A stretch of DNA of 36,846 nucleotides from Deltaproteobacteria bacterium (GCA_016875335.1 VGRO01000038.1:1-36846), one strand, 5' to 3'; shown: positions 7,321-17,900, numbered from the stretch's first letter. Numbers and translations: made by a program. Notes: generated by a model not told the origin, from the letters alone.

Positions 7321-10300
7321 CTACTTCCCATCACAGTTATCATCCACCAAATTCTGATACGTCAGCCCCATCAAGAACCCGGTCTCCTGCGTACACGACC
7401 CGCTCACCCCGGCCAGCATCACCCGCTTGCCGACCAGCGCCACCGCTGCCGCCGCTCCGTGCGAGCTGTTGTAGACGCTGCCAAGGCTCAACTGCGTCGG
7501 ACTCCACGCCCCAAACGCCGTGGTCAAGTACAGGGACATCGCCGGCACCAGCGCGTGCAAGGCGCCATTGCCGTCCACCGTCAGCCCGAGCCCGGTCGCA
7601 TACGCCGTGTTGCCGCCCTGCGCCACCTGCAGCGGCTTGGACCATGCTCCGCCTTGCAAGGCCATGTACATCAAGAGATCCGACCCGCCGCTCGGCACAT
7701 TCTTGCGGTACAGGACATGCCGCACGCCCGCGCCGTCCACCGCCAGGGCCACGTCGGCCGCGGCTTCCGCCACCAGCGTTTCGATCGCCCACGGGCCGTT
7801 GCCCTTGCGGCTGGCCATGCGCACGTTCTTGCCGCCGTAAACCGCGACCACCGTGCCATCGGCCAAGAGCGCCACGTCCTGCGTGCTGCCGGTGCCGAAC
7901 GACGGGTCGGGGATCTCGGTCTGCGAGGCCACCCCGCCCTTGACCGTCGCGTAGCGCATCACCTGGTTGCCGGCGTCGTACCAGGTCAGGTGCGCGGTGC
8001 CGTCGGGGGCCATGGCCAGCGCGCAGGGGTTGAGCGCTTGGGTCGCGGCGTCGACCGTGACCATGGGCTTGAACGTCGCCCAGTTGCCGGTCGCGTAGCC
8101 CATGCCCTTGGGCGAGTAGCCGCCAGACTGGGTCACCACGCCGCAGGCGTGCCAATCGCCGCCCTGCGTCACCGCCATCGAGCCAGGCCGCAGCACCGTC
8201 GCCGCCTGGAAAAGCCGCCACTCGTAGGCTTGACCCAGCCAGCGCGCCACAGCCATGGCGCCGAAAGTGATGCCAATTCCCGCCGGGTCGCCGACGCCGA
8301 GGTTGGCGCTGCGCGGTCCAGTCCAGCCGACCATGGGCCCCTGACACCATTCGCTTGCCGCGCCGCGGTCCACGTATTCAAAGCCAAAGCTGCCGCCTTT
8401 GCGGGTGCCGAGCCGCACACGCTCTTGGAGCGGACCCGTGGTAGCGCTCAGAAAAGCGACGTACAGCTCGCTGCCCCACGTCGCCACCGCGGTTGGCGTG
8501 GACTTGCCCACGGTCACCAGGTTGCTCAGCTGCCACGGTCCCGGCTTGCCGATCGCCAGGCGGCCCATGCCGGTGTCCACGTTGACGTAGGTGATGTGCA
8601 CCGCACCGGCCGCGTTAGTTGCGATCGACGTCCACTGGCCGACGGTGCCGGCCTGGTCGACCACCTCCGATTTCCAGATGCCGCTCGCGTTGCTGGTGTA
8701 GAAAAGGTCGCTGCCCACCAGCTCGTAGTGGCTGATGTGGACCTTGCCGGCGTTGTCGACCGCCAGCGCGGCGTAGAACCCGGCGGCGATGCTCTGGCCT
8801 TCAACGGCTTTGGCGGTGAACGTGCCCGGGCTGCCGTCGTCCGTGGCCCAGCGCAGGTCCTGGTTGGTGTAGTCCAGGTAGGCGAGGTGGACGGCGCCGG
8901 TGCCCGACACGGCGATGCTGACGAACTGGCCGACGTCGTTTTGGCTGTCCACGGTCTTGGCCAGCCACTTGCCACCGTCGTTGTTGGCGTAGCGTACGTC
9001 GCCGCTGCCGTTGTCGTACCAGGCGGCGTGCAGCAGGCCCCCTGGCCCGGCCGACATCGCCACGTAATCGCCGATGTTGGCCTTGGCTTCAATGAGCTCT
9101 GTCATCCAGCCCTGAGCGCTGCGCCAGGCGTGGCGCACGGCCTTGGTGGTGAGATCCTGATACACGATGTGCGGCACATTGGCGGCGTCGACGGCCAGGG
9201 CGAAAGCGCCGACGGCATTCTTCTCGTCCACCACTGCGCGCACCCAGTTGGGGTTGCCGGCCTCGCGCGACCACGCGTAGAGCAGGACCAAGTTCTGGGT
9301 CAGCGCCGCGCTTTGGTTGCGTGTGGCCAGCCACTGGGTGCCGTCGTTGGCGACCTTGAGCGCCGTGCCAGCCGCAGGGTTGTAGTGGAAATACGGGGTG
9401 CTGGTGGCCAGCCGGTGGTCGATGTCCACCTCCAGTTTTTCCGTCGCGCCGGGGTTGATGGCGGCTTTGGTGTCTTCGCAGTCGCCGCCGCCCTTGGTGC
9501 AGGTCTTCGGGTTGGCGGGACCTTTGCCCAGTTGCATCTTGCTGTCGCACCAGTCGTCGTTGTCGTCGTCGCAGCCGTCGTCCACGCCACCTTTGCAGTC
9601 GTTGTCAAAGTCGTCGCACACTTCAAGCTGGCCCGGGAAGCACGCCGCGCAGTTGTCGTCGCAGTCGTCGCCGCCGCAACTGGTTGGCAGGTGGCCGTCG
9701 CCGTCGGCGTCCTTCTTGCCCTTGGGCGTGCATTTGCCCTTGCCGCAGGCCTCGTCGATGGTGCAGTTGTTGTTGTCGTTGCAGGGGTCGCCGTCGGGCA
9801 ACGCGGCCACGGTGCAGCCTTTTTTGGGGTCGCAGCCGTCGGTGGTGCACGGCTCGCCGTCGTTGCAGCCGACCTTGGGGCCGCCCAGGCAAATGCCGTT
9901 GGCGCATTTGTCGCTTTGGGTGCAGGCGTCGCCGTCGTTGCACGGCGTGCCGTCGACGAGTTTTTGGTAGGTGCAGCCCTTGGCGGGGTCGCACAAGTCT
10001 TGGGTGCAGGTGTTGGCGTCGTCGCAGTTGGTGGGTTTGGCGCTCTTGCAGGCGCCGCCGGCGCAACTGTCGGCGTCGGTACACGAATTGCCGTCGTTGC
10101 ATGCGAGCGTGTTGGCGGCAAACGTGCAGCCGTTCTTGGGGTCGCAGCCGTCGTCGGTGCAGGCGTTGCCGTCGCTGCACGGCAGTTGGCCGGCGCCCAA
10201 GCACTGGCCGCCATTGCACTTGTCGCCGCTGGTGCACGCGTTGTTGTCGTTGCAGCCGATGCCCTGGTTGTTGGCGTGGGCGCAGCCGGTCTTGGCGTTG

Positions 10301-12819
10301 CAGTTGTCGATGGTGCAGGGGTTGTTGTCGTCGCAGTCCAGGGCCTTTTGCGGCGTGCAGACGGCCGATTTGCACACATCGCCGTCGGTGCACACGTTGC
10401 CGTCGTCGCACGGCAAGGTGTTGTTGTTGTGGACGCAGCCGGCCTTGGGGTCGCAGCCGTCGCTGGTACACGGATTGGCGTCGTCGCACGGCAAGGTGGC
10501 GCCCGGCTTGCACAACCCGGCCGCGCATGCGTCGCTCACCGTGCACGAGTTGCCGTCGCTGCAACTGACGCCGTCGAGCGGCGACGACGTGCAGCCCTTG
10601 TTGGCGTCGCACACGTCTTGGGTGCACGGGTTGTTGTCGTCGCAGGCTGCCGCACCGTACTTGCCGAGGCAACTGCCCTGCTTGCAGGCGTCGCCGCTGG
10701 TGCAACCGTTGCCGTCGTTGCAGTCGCCGCCGTCGTTGGTGGGGGCAATCGCGCACTTGCCGCTTTTGGCGTCGCACTGGCTCTTGACGCATTCGGCGCC
10801 GTTGCCGATGGGCGGCGGGCACAAGATGACCGTGCCCGGGTCCACCTGGCAGGTGTGGGTGATCTTCTCGCAGAACAGCGTGCCGTTGCACAGATTGCCG
10901 TCTTCCTTGGCGGCGCAGTCGCTGGTGGCGCTGCACTCGCCGCAGCCATAGGTGCCGGCCTGGCACTGGCCACCCGCGCAGTAGTCGCCCTTGGTGCAGG
11001 CGTCGCCGTCCTCGCACGGGCCGCCCTTGGCCGCCTTGGTGCACCCCGACTTGGCATCGCAACTGTCGGCCGTGCAAGGGTTCTTGTCGTCGCAGATCAA
11101 CGGCTGGCCCTTGCAGCCGGCGCCGGTCGCAGTGATCTCGCAGGCGTCGCTGACGGTGCACACATCGCCGTCGGTGCACGCGGCGCCCGCCTTCGGCGCG
11201 TGGATGCAGCCGGTCTTGGCGTCGCAAGCGTCGGCGGTGCACGGGTTTTCGTCGTCGCAAGGCAGTTTGCCGAGCCCGATGCACTTGCCGCCGAGACACC
11301 CGTCGCCGAGCGAACAGGCGTTGCCATCGTCACACGCCGCCGCGTTGTAGAAGTGCTTGCACGCCGCGACCCCGCCTTGCAGCGCATCGCAGCCGTCGTC
11401 GGTGCAGGGGTTGGCATCGTCACATTTGCTCTGCGTCGCCAGGCACTTGCCGCCACTGCAAGCCGCCGCGATGGTGCAGACGGTGCCGTCGCTGCAGGTG
11501 GCGCCATCGGCAAGCGCCACGCCTGTGCATTGCAGTTTTCCGCCGCTGCCGGCGCCACACAGGTCGCCACTGGTGCAGGCGTTGTTGTCGTCGCAGGGAC
11601 CGGCCGGGGTCGGCTTGTGCGTGCACCCCGTGGCCGAACACGCGTCAAAGCTGCACGGGTCGCCGTCGTCGCACGACACGCCGATGCCGCCGCATTTGCC
11701 GTCCTTGCACAGGTCCTCGTAGGTGCAGACGTCGCCGTCGTCGCAGGGTTTGGTCACGGTCGCGAACACGCAGCCGCCCTGGCCGAGGTTGCAGGCGTCT
11801 TCGGTGCAGCCGTTGCCGTCGTTGCATGCGGCCTCGTCCGTCTGGCCGTCGCAGTCGTCGTCCTTGCCGTTGCACGTTTCGGTCGCCGGCTCAGGAGCGT
11901 CGCAGGCGCCTTTGCCTTGGGCGCAGGTCAAGGTGCCGGTGCAGGTGCCGTTGGCGTTCGAATTGCTGCACGGGGCGTTGCCGAGCCCCTCGTCGGTGGC
12001 ACCGTCGCAGTCGTCGTCTTTGTTGTTGCAGAGTTCGGCGGAGGGCACCGGGGCGTCGCACAACGTCAGGCCGTCTTTGCCGCAGAACCGCGCGCCCGCG
12101 CAGGTGCCCGCTGGCGACGTCTGCTTGCAGGCCGTTTGCAGTTGGGCAACTTGCGCGGTCGGGCTGCACGCGCACAGGCCAATCTGCTGCCGGCACTGCC
12201 CGGCGGTGACCCCGTTGTGGGTTTCACTCGCACAGAAGTAGCCGCCTGGGCAGTCGGTATCGGCCTTGCACTCGGTGGCGCAAAACGACCCGTCCTTGCC
12301 GTAGTCGACGCAGAACTGGATGCCGCCGCCGAGCGTATTCTTGCAGTCGGCGTCGGCCTTGCATGGGTCGCATAGTTTCGGGTACTTGGCGATACACACG
12401 AACACCGCGTCGCTGCCGGGCACCGGGCCGCATGCGTAGCCTTTGGGGCAACTGTCGGTGCAGGTCTTGCTGCACTGCTTGCCAGCGGCGGTCGGCAGGC
12501 AGGCGGCGCTGGCACACTCGCTGTTGTCGCTGCACGGCCAGCCAAAGGTGCCGGGGGCGGGCGGCAGGTCGGCGGCAGGCACATCGGCGGCGCCGTCGGC
12601 CGGGGCGTCAGAGCCGAGGTCGCCGACAACGCTGTCCAGGCCGCCATCTGCGGGGTCGTCGCCGTCCTTGGCGAATACGGCGCCGACGTCGGTGGGCAGC
12701 GTGCCGACGGTTTCGGGCGTGCCGGCGCCGGTGGTGTTGGTGGCGTCTTCGCACGCCGCGACGGCGCAACAGACCGCCGCGAGGGCGACCGCCACCGCCC
12801 GATTGCTGTGTTTGCCCAT
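7321..12819 (-). CDS. 1832-aa Cys-rich surface lipoprotein with MopE motifs, about 24 tandem Cys repeats and a C-terminal repeat fold
   Basis: The ATG at 12819 follows GGGAGG at 6-base spacing. A lipoprotein signal with lipobox V-A-A-C (about residues 20-23) precedes an acidic Ala/Asp/Gly stalk (to about 90), then a Cys-rich block of the D-C-P-x-G-Y-x-C type (90-250). Two MopE-type motifs follow, C-N-N-K-D-D-D-C-D-G (about 262) and C-N-G-K-D-D-D-C-D-G (about 315); such motifs are linked to copper or calcium binding. About 24 repeats (about 330-1055) then mostly alternate between C-D-D-x-N-P-C-T-x-D-x-C-D-x-x-x-G-C and C-x-D-G-x-x-C-T-x-x-D-x-C-x-x-G-x-C. A D-A-D-G-D-G-H acidic motif and a third MopE-like motif precede a C-terminal region (about 1140-1832) of strand repeats such as H-L-T-W-Y-D-A-G...V-M-R-Y-A-T, probably a beta-propeller of the sialidase-like kind without visible catalytic residues. 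It is probably exported and lipid-anchored on the cell surface. Its ligand is unknown. Confidence 0.85.
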   Translation of the reverse strand: MGKHSNRAVAVALAAVCCAVAACEDATNTTGAGTPETVGTLPTDVGAVFAKDGDDPADGGLDSVVGDLGSDAPADGAADVPAADLPPAPGTFGWPCSDNSECASAACLPTAAGKQCSKTCTDSCPKGYACGPVPGSDAVFVCIAKYPKLCDPCKADADCKNTLGGGIQFCVDYGKDGSFCATECKADTDCPGGYFCASETHNGVTAGQCRQQIGLCACSPTAQVAQLQTACKQTSPAGTCAGARFCGKDGLTLCDAPVPSAELCNNKDDDCDGATDEGLGNAPCSNSNANGTCTGTLTCAQGKGACDAPEPATETCNGKDDDCDGQTDEAACNDGNGCTEDACNLGQGGCVFATVTKPCDDGDVCTYEDLCKDGKCGGIGVSCDDGDPCSFDACSATGCTHKPTPAGPCDDNNACTSGDLCGAGSGGKLQCTGVALADGATCSDGTVCTIAAACSGGKCLATQSKCDDANPCTDDGCDALQGGVAACKHFYNAAACDDGNACSLGDGCLGGKCIGLGKLPCDDENPCTADACDAKTGCIHAPKAGAACTDGDVCTVSDACEITATGAGCKGQPLICDDKNPCTADSCDAKSGCTKAAKGGPCEDGDACTKGDYCAGGQCQAGTYGCGECSATSDCAAKEDGNLCNGTLFCEKITHTCQVDPGTVILCPPPIGNGAECVKSQCDAKSGKCAIAPTNDGGDCNDGNGCTSGDACKQGSCLGKYGAAACDDNNPCTQDVCDANKGCTSSPLDGVSCSDGNSCTVSDACAAGLCKPGATLPCDDANPCTSDGCDPKAGCVHNNNTLPCDDGNVCTDGDVCKSAVCTPQKALDCDDNNPCTIDNCNAKTGCAHANNQGIGCNDNNACTSGDKCNGGQCLGAGQLPCSDGNACTDDGCDPKNGCTFAANTLACNDGNSCTDADSCAGGACKSAKPTNCDDANTCTQDLCDPAKGCTYQKLVDGTPCNDGDACTQSDKCANGICLGGPKVGCNDGEPCTTDGCDPKKGCTVAALPDGDPCNDNNNCTIDEACGKGKCTPKGKKDADGDGHLPTSCGGDDCDDNCAACFPGQLEVCDDFDNDCKGGVDDGCDDDNDDWCDSKMQLGKGPANPKTCTKGGGDCEDTKAAINPGATEKLEVDIDHRLATSTPYFHYNPAAGTALKVANDGTQWLATRNQSAALTQNLVLLYAWSREAGNPNWVRAVVDEKNAVGAFALAVDAANVPHIVYQDLTTKAVRHAWRSAQGWMTELIEAKANIGDYVAMSAGPGGLLHAAWYDNGSGDVRYANNDGGKWLAKTVDSQNDVGQFVSIAVSGTGAVHLAYLDYTNQDLRWATDDGSPGTFTAKAVEGQSIAAGFYAALAVDNAGKVHISHYELVGSDLFYTSNASGIWKSEVVDQAGTVGQWTSIATNAAGAVHITYVNVDTGMGRLAIGKPGPWQLSNLVTVGKSTPTAVATWGSELYVAFLSATTGPLQERVRLGTRKGGSFGFEYVDRGAASEWCQGPMVGWTGPRSANLGVGDPAGIGITFGAMAVARWLGQAYEWRLFQAATVLRPGSMAVTQGGDWHACGVVTQSGGYSPKGMGYATGNWATFKPMVTVDAATQALNPCALAMAPDGTAHLTWYDAGNQVMRYATVKGGVASQTEIPDPSFGTGSTQDVALLADGTVVAVYGGKNVRMASRKGNGPWAIETLVAEAAADVALAVDGAGVRHVLYRKNVPSGGSDLLMYMALQGGAWSKPLQVAQGGNTAYATGLGLTVDGNGALHALVPAMSLYLTTAFGAWSPTQLSLGSVYNSSHGAAAAVALVGKRVMLAGVSGSCTQETGFLMGLTYQNLVDDNCDGK

Positions 12820-12976
12820 GGTCCGCCTCCCGCGCGCTCGACCTGCCCGCGGCGCAGGCTACGGCATTGTGGTGGGGGCGGCAATGGCAGTGCTTGGGCA
12901 GGGCGCAGGCCCAACAGGCGCCGCGCGGTTGGCCCAGGCCGATGTGCGCTCGGGTGCAACTCGCTGGGACCCTGAG

Positions 12977-13292
12977 AGGGTGTTTATGTTTGATTGCCGT
13001 CGCGAGCGGAATCAGGCGCCCGACAGGCGAGGCGGAGGTTGTCAGGCGACTGAGGCGTAGCCCCACGCTACGCCGCAGGGAGCCTGGCGACCGACAACAA
13101 AGCATGTCGGGATGCATGGTTAGGGCCCGGAAATGATTTACTCAATCATTTCTTGGGCCCGTTTGCTTGCTCAGTGGGTCGCCAGCTCGCGGACCAAGGG
13201 TCCGACTCGCGGCTCCGTCCTGATGTGAGAGTGATCGACTTATTGTTTTCCAGTCCCTTACGCGTAGCAGGCGTTTCAAACATAAACACCCT
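12977..13292. mobile_element. AGGGTGT-type MITE 1 with 5-bp target duplication CTGAG
   Basis: Perfect 17-bp terminal inverted repeats, AGGGTGTTTATGTTTGA at 12977-12993 and its complement at 13276-13292, are flanked by direct CTGAG at 12972-12976 and 13293-13297. The interior holds a long imperfect hairpin that includes GGCGTAG/CTACGCC and GTTGTC/GACAAC arms, plus an inserted 135-bp element (13123-13257). Without the insert it would be about 178 bp, close to the related 197-bp element at 28740. There is no open frame of note. Together with its insert it fills most of the gene-free stretch 12820-13349. Confidence 0.8.
13123..13257 (+). mobile_element. 135-bp hairpin MITE, copy 2 (target duplication TTA), nested in MITE 1
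   Basis: Bounded by TTA at 13120-13122 and 13258-13260. This copy has the best outer pairing of the 5' hairpin, with GGGCCC on both sides of AAATGATT-TACTC-AATCATT, and a central stem CGGACC-AAG-GGTCCG. It lies inside the AGGGTGT-type element, so it inserted after that element. Confidence 0.8.
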
Positions 13293-13349
13293 CTGAGAGC
13301 CTCAGGCGAGCAGGCGTGCCGCCCGGCTGCCGATTCGTCGCGTGCGCGC

Positions 13350-14822
13350 TCATCCGCCCAGCTCGCCCGCAAGAACCCGCTCCGCCGCACAAGGCGCCAG
13401 CCACGCATGCGCCCGCGCCGACACCTTGGCCGCCCGCTTGGCCATCGCCGCGGCCTCCCGCGACACCCGTCCTGGATGCGGTGCTCCCGCCATGTCGCGT
13501 CGCCGCAGGGCCTTGCGCACATCGATGGCGCCCGCGACCACGGCCTTGTCGACGCCCAGCTTCTCGGCCACCCGCGCGGCGCCGAGCTTGCCGAAGGTCG
13601 TGTTCTGCGCGACCAGCTCCGCCACCAGCGCTGCCACTTTTTCATGAGCGGTGCGAAACGGCATTGCGGCGCGCACAAGCTCGTCGGCCAGATCGGTCGC
13701 CAACAGGAAGCCCTTGTCCAGCGCGGCCAGCAGCGCCTTCTTCTGCCACTGCGCCGCCGCCAGCATGTCGGCCGTCACCTGCAGGCAATCGCCCCACGTC
13801 TGCAGGGCATCGAAAAGCGGCTCCTTGTCCTCCTGCATGTCCTTGTTGTAGGCGAGCGGCAGACCCTTGAGTGCCACCAGCAGCGTCACCAGGTCGCCGA
13901 TGACCCGGCCGGACTTGCCGCGCAAAAGCTCCGCCATATCCGGGTTTTTCTTCTGGGGCATGAGCGAACTGCCGGTCGTGAACGCGTCGGGCAGCCGCAC
14001 GAACCCGAACTCCGCCGAGGCAAAAAGGCACAGTTCTTCGCCGATGCGCGACAAGTGCACGGCCCCCAGCGCCGCGGCGGCCATCGCCTCGACCAGGTGG
14101 TCGCGGTCGGCAACCGCGTCGAGCGAGTTGCGGGTCGTGCCCGAAAACCCGAGCAATGATGCCGTCTTGTCGCGGTCGATCGGCAGCGTCGTGCCGGCCA
14201 GCGCCCCGGACCCCAAGGGCGAGACATTGAGGCGTTCCAGGCAATCCAAGACGCGCCCGGCATCGCGCAGTTGCGCTTCGGCGTGGGCGAGCAGCAGGTG
14301 GCCCACCGTCACCGGCTGCGCCCGCTGCAGGTGGGTATAGCCCGGCATCGGCCAGTGTGCGTGGGCGCGCGCCGTTTCGGCCAACACGGACGCCAACCGC
14401 GCGATGTAGCCGGCCATCTGCGCCAGGGTCCGCCGCAGCCACAGCCGCTCGTCCACGGCCACTTGATCGTTGCGCGATCGCGCCGTGTGCAGCCGCCCGG
14501 CCGGCTCGCCGATGCGGTCGCGCAGGGCGGCCTCGATGTTCATGTGCACGTCTTCGCGCGCCACCGACCACCCGAAACGGCCCGCCTGGATGTCGGCCCA
14601 AACCGTGCGCAGGCCGGCGACGATGGCCGCATGATCGGCGGCTGGCAAGATGCCTTGATCGCGCAGCATGGTGGCGTGGGCAATGGAACCCACGATGTCG
14701 TCGTACGCCAGCGCCTGATCGTAGCCGACCGAGGCGTTGAGCTTCTGGACCAGCGGGTGGGTGGCTTCGGCGTAGCCGCCGCCCCACAGGCGGTCTGGGG
14801 CCTTGCCGACGGCGTCGGTCAT
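13350..14822 (-). CDS. argH: Argininosuccinate lyase
   Basis: A 490-aa enzyme, the usual length, that splits argininosuccinate into arginine and fumarate in the last step of arginine synthesis. It belongs to the fumarase/aspartase superfamily of cytosolic homotetramers. Signature regions are intact: W-G-G (13-15), H-T-A-R-S-R-N-D-Q (112-120), M-P-G-Y-T-H-L-Q (159-166, with the conserved His), and the flexible catalytic loop G-S-S-L-M-P-Q-K-K-N-P-D (284-295). The ATG at 14822 has GGAG six bases upstream; a longer open frame to 14873 adds nothing conserved. It lies 83 bases downstream of the giant lipoprotein gene in the same direction, and the gap holds an 8-bp GC stem (14857-14892) without a U-tract. 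No other arginine gene is nearby, so this housekeeping gene stands isolated among surface-protein genes. Confidence 0.96.
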   Translation of the reverse strand: MTDAVGKAPDRLWGGGYAEATHPLVQKLNASVGYDQALAYDDIVGSIAHATMLRDQGILPAADHAAIVAGLRTVWADIQAGRFGWSVAREDVHMNIEAALRDRIGEPAGRLHTARSRNDQVAVDERLWLRRTLAQMAGYIARLASVLAETARAHAHWPMPGYTHLQRAQPVTVGHLLLAHAEAQLRDAGRVLDCLERLNVSPLGSGALAGTTLPIDRDKTASLLGFSGTTRNSLDAVADRDHLVEAMAAAALGAVHLSRIGEELCLFASAEFGFVRLPDAFTTGSSLMPQKKNPDMAELLRGKSGRVIGDLVTLLVALKGLPLAYNKDMQEDKEPLFDALQTWGDCLQVTADMLAAAQWQKKALLAALDKGFLLATDLADELVRAAMPFRTAHEKVAALVAELVAQNTTFGKLGAARVAEKLGVDKAVVAGAIDVRKALRRRDMAGAPHPGRVSREAAAMAKRAAKVSARAHAWLAPCAAERVLAGELGG

Positions 14823-14905
14823 GGGGACTCCAACACAGCGCCATGTTTTGGTTTTCGCCGGGCGCCGCTGCAACGGTCGCAGGACGCCCGGCCGGGCGCG
14901 CGGGC

Positions 14906-17900
14906 CTATTTGACGACGATCTGGCCCTTCATGCCAAACGATGCGTGCGGGCCGCAGACGTAGTAGTAGGTGCCGGGCTTGGTGAACGGGATCTTCTTGG
15001 TCTGGCCAAAACCGACCGAGAAGCCGTCGGGCACCGGCACCGCGTCGCCGGATTCCCAGTCGGACTGCGACACCTCAATGACGTTGTGGTTGCCGGGCAC
15101 GGTGAATTCGACGATGTCGCCGACGGCGATGGTGAGCGGCGTGGGGGTGAAGGTGAAGCCGCTGGTCGTGACCTTGTGGATGGCCGGCGGCAGGCCGGTC
15201 TGGATGCGCACGTCGTCGACGAACCAACCGGGGCCGTCGTTGGCGAAGGAGTCCTTGGTGGTGAAGCGGAAGCGAATCTTGATCTTCTTGCCGATGTGCG
15301 CCTTGAGGTCCACGGTCATCAGGACCCATTTGTTCAAGTCGCCGATCGGCTGCTTGGGTACGGTCTGCAGCACGGTGGTGCCCTGCATGATGTCGACCAG
15401 CGCGTCTTCAAACGGCTCCGCGAATCCGGTGAACGACGCATACGACAGGACCGCCACGGGCACGCCGGTGAGATCGATTTCGGGCGACGTGGCATTGCCG
15501 GCCGAGACGCCGCCGGTGCCGGCATAGCTCGACCCGTCGTTGATGTTGAGCGAGCACGGCGGGCTGAAGGCCGCAGGCTGCGCCGGGGTGCCATCGACAC
15601 CCCAACCGACACCGTTGACACCCTTGGCGTCCAGGGTCCAGCCAGCGGGCACGCTGCAGGCATCGAAGCTCTCGTTGAGCCCGAGTTTGCACACCAACGT
15701 CGGTCCCTTGCAGGAACCGGCCGTGCACACGTCGCCGTCGGTGCACGCCACGCCGTCATCGCACGCCACGCCGTCCTTTTGCGGCGTGAAACTGCACAAG
15801 GCCTGGCTGCCGTTGACCGCACAGGCGTCGACCGTGCACGGGTTCTTGTCGTCGCACGCCGGCAGGGTGCCGCCACACTTGCCGGCCTTGCACACGTCGG
15901 CGTTCAGGCACGGGTTGTTGTCGTTGCAACTGCTGCCGTCGGCGCTGCTGCCGACGCCCACGCACGCACCGGCCTGGCAGTTGTCGCCCGTGGTGCACGC
16001 GTTGTTGTCGGTGCACAGGGCCTTGTCGGCCTTGGGCTGGCCGCCCGCGCACTTGCCGGCCTTGCAGCCCTCGGCGGTGGTGCAGTCGTTGTCGTCGCTG
16101 CAAACGGCGCCGTCGGCCATCGGCACCGCCGCGCAGTCGCCGCTCGCCGGTACGCAATTGTCGGTGGTGCAGCTGTTGCCGTCGTTGCACACCTTGGCCA
16201 CGCCGGCGCACGCCGAGTTCGCGCATTTGTCGGCGAGCGTACAGGCATTGCCATCGCTGCACGGGGCGCTGTTGGCGGCGTTGGTGCATCCGCCCGAGGT
16301 GACATTGCAGGTGTCGGTGGTGCACGGGTTGCTGTCGTTGCAGTCGGCATTGGTTTTGCAGGAGGCGTCGCCGATGACCAGGTTCTCGATGAATGCACCG
16401 ACCGTGGCATTGAACTGGCAGTTGGTGGCCGAGAACGAGAACTGCACCCGGAACCGCTGACCGATGAACTTGCTGGCGTCCAGTTGCACGACTTTCCAGT
16501 AGTTGGCGCTGTCGTAGGTCGCTGTCACCGCCGTGGCTGTCGAGTTGATGGGCAAAAGCGCCACGTCGAGGTTGTCGAAGCTGTTGTTTTCCCAGGCGCC
16601 GCTGTACTGGAACTTGACGTGCAGTTTGGTGCCAGTGTAGCCGGTGGCGTCGATGACCGGCGACAGCGCCTTGCCGCCGACCTTGGTGGCGCCGGTCGGG
16701 CACTGGAAGTCGACGTCGTTGTTGAAGTTGAGCGAACAATCCGGCGACAGGAAGCCGGGCGGATTGGGCTTGGCGTCCACCATCCAGCCCGGGCCCGGCT
16801 GCGGCGGGTCGTTGACGATGAGCCACGACGTCATGGGGTCGCCGCACTTGAAGTCGTTGGCGTAGGGCGGCTTGACCTCGGAACAGCCGTTGGTGTACGC
16901 CGACTTGCAACCCGCCTTGGGGTCACAACTGTCGGCCGTGCACTTGTCGCCGTCGTCGCACGAGATCGGCTGGCTGCCCTTGCACACGCCGGCCTGGCAC
17001 GCGCTGGCTTGGGTGCACACGTCGCCGTCGTTGCACAGGTTGGCGTCAAGCGGTGCCGACACGCACTTGGACTTGTCGCACTTCTCGACCGTGCACATGT
17101 CGGCGTCGGGCGGGCATTCGCTGTCTTGCGAACAGCCAGCGTTGGTAGGCGCGATGATGGTGACGTCGTCGATGAACCAGCCGGCACCGCCATTGGCGAA
17201 GCTGTCGCCGCTCTCGAAGCGGAAGCGAACCTTGATGGTCTTGCCCGCAAACTGCGCCAACGAAATCGGCGCCGGCTGGTACCAGGTCATGATCTTGTTT
17301 TCGGTCAACTGGAACGAGTAGGCCACCGACACGAAGTTGTCGGTCGAGATGTCGATGTACTTTCGGTCGTAGTTCGACCCGGTCTCAGTGTCGTAGTAGG
17401 TCCAATACTTGAGCACCTGACCAGGCCCGACAGCGACTGCCGGCGAAATCGCCGTGCCGTTGACCGTTCCCGCAAAGTCCTTGCCGTTGTTGAAGTTGAG
17501 CGAACACGCCGGGCTCTTGGGCGCTGGCGGGTTGGGCGTGGCGTCAAACGCCCACGCGCTGCCGTTGCTCGGCGCGCTCATCGTCCAGCCCGCGGTGTTG
17601 CAGTCCATCGGCCAGTCGGCAACCACGGCCACGGTGCAGGCAGTCGCGGCGGCCTTGCACAGGCCGGCCTTGCACACCTCGTTGACGGTGCACAGGTCAC
17701 CGTCGCTGCACGGGGCGTCCTCGGCCATGGGCACGCTGGCGCAGATCTTGCCGCCGGGTCCGTTCTGGGTGCAGGTGTCGAGCGTGCACGGGTTGCCGTC
17801 GTCGCAGGCGTTGCCGCCCTGGCACTTGCCCGACAGGCACTTGGGACCGGCGGCCACGCAGCCGTCGCTGGTCGAGCACGACGTGCCGTCGGCCGCCGCC

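Noticed and set aside
7459-12375. A 1638-codon open frame on the plus strand
   Set aside because: It is antisense to the Cys-repeat lipoprotein; the repetitive GC-rich codons keep the opposite strand open. Its product is a low-complexity Ala/Val/Gly/Arg string without domains, signal peptide or ribosome site.
14857-14892. GC stem between the cupredoxin lipoprotein and argH as an intrinsic terminator
   Set aside because: The 8-bp stem has a 20-base loop and no U-tract after it on the minus strand. Read-through into argH remains possible.
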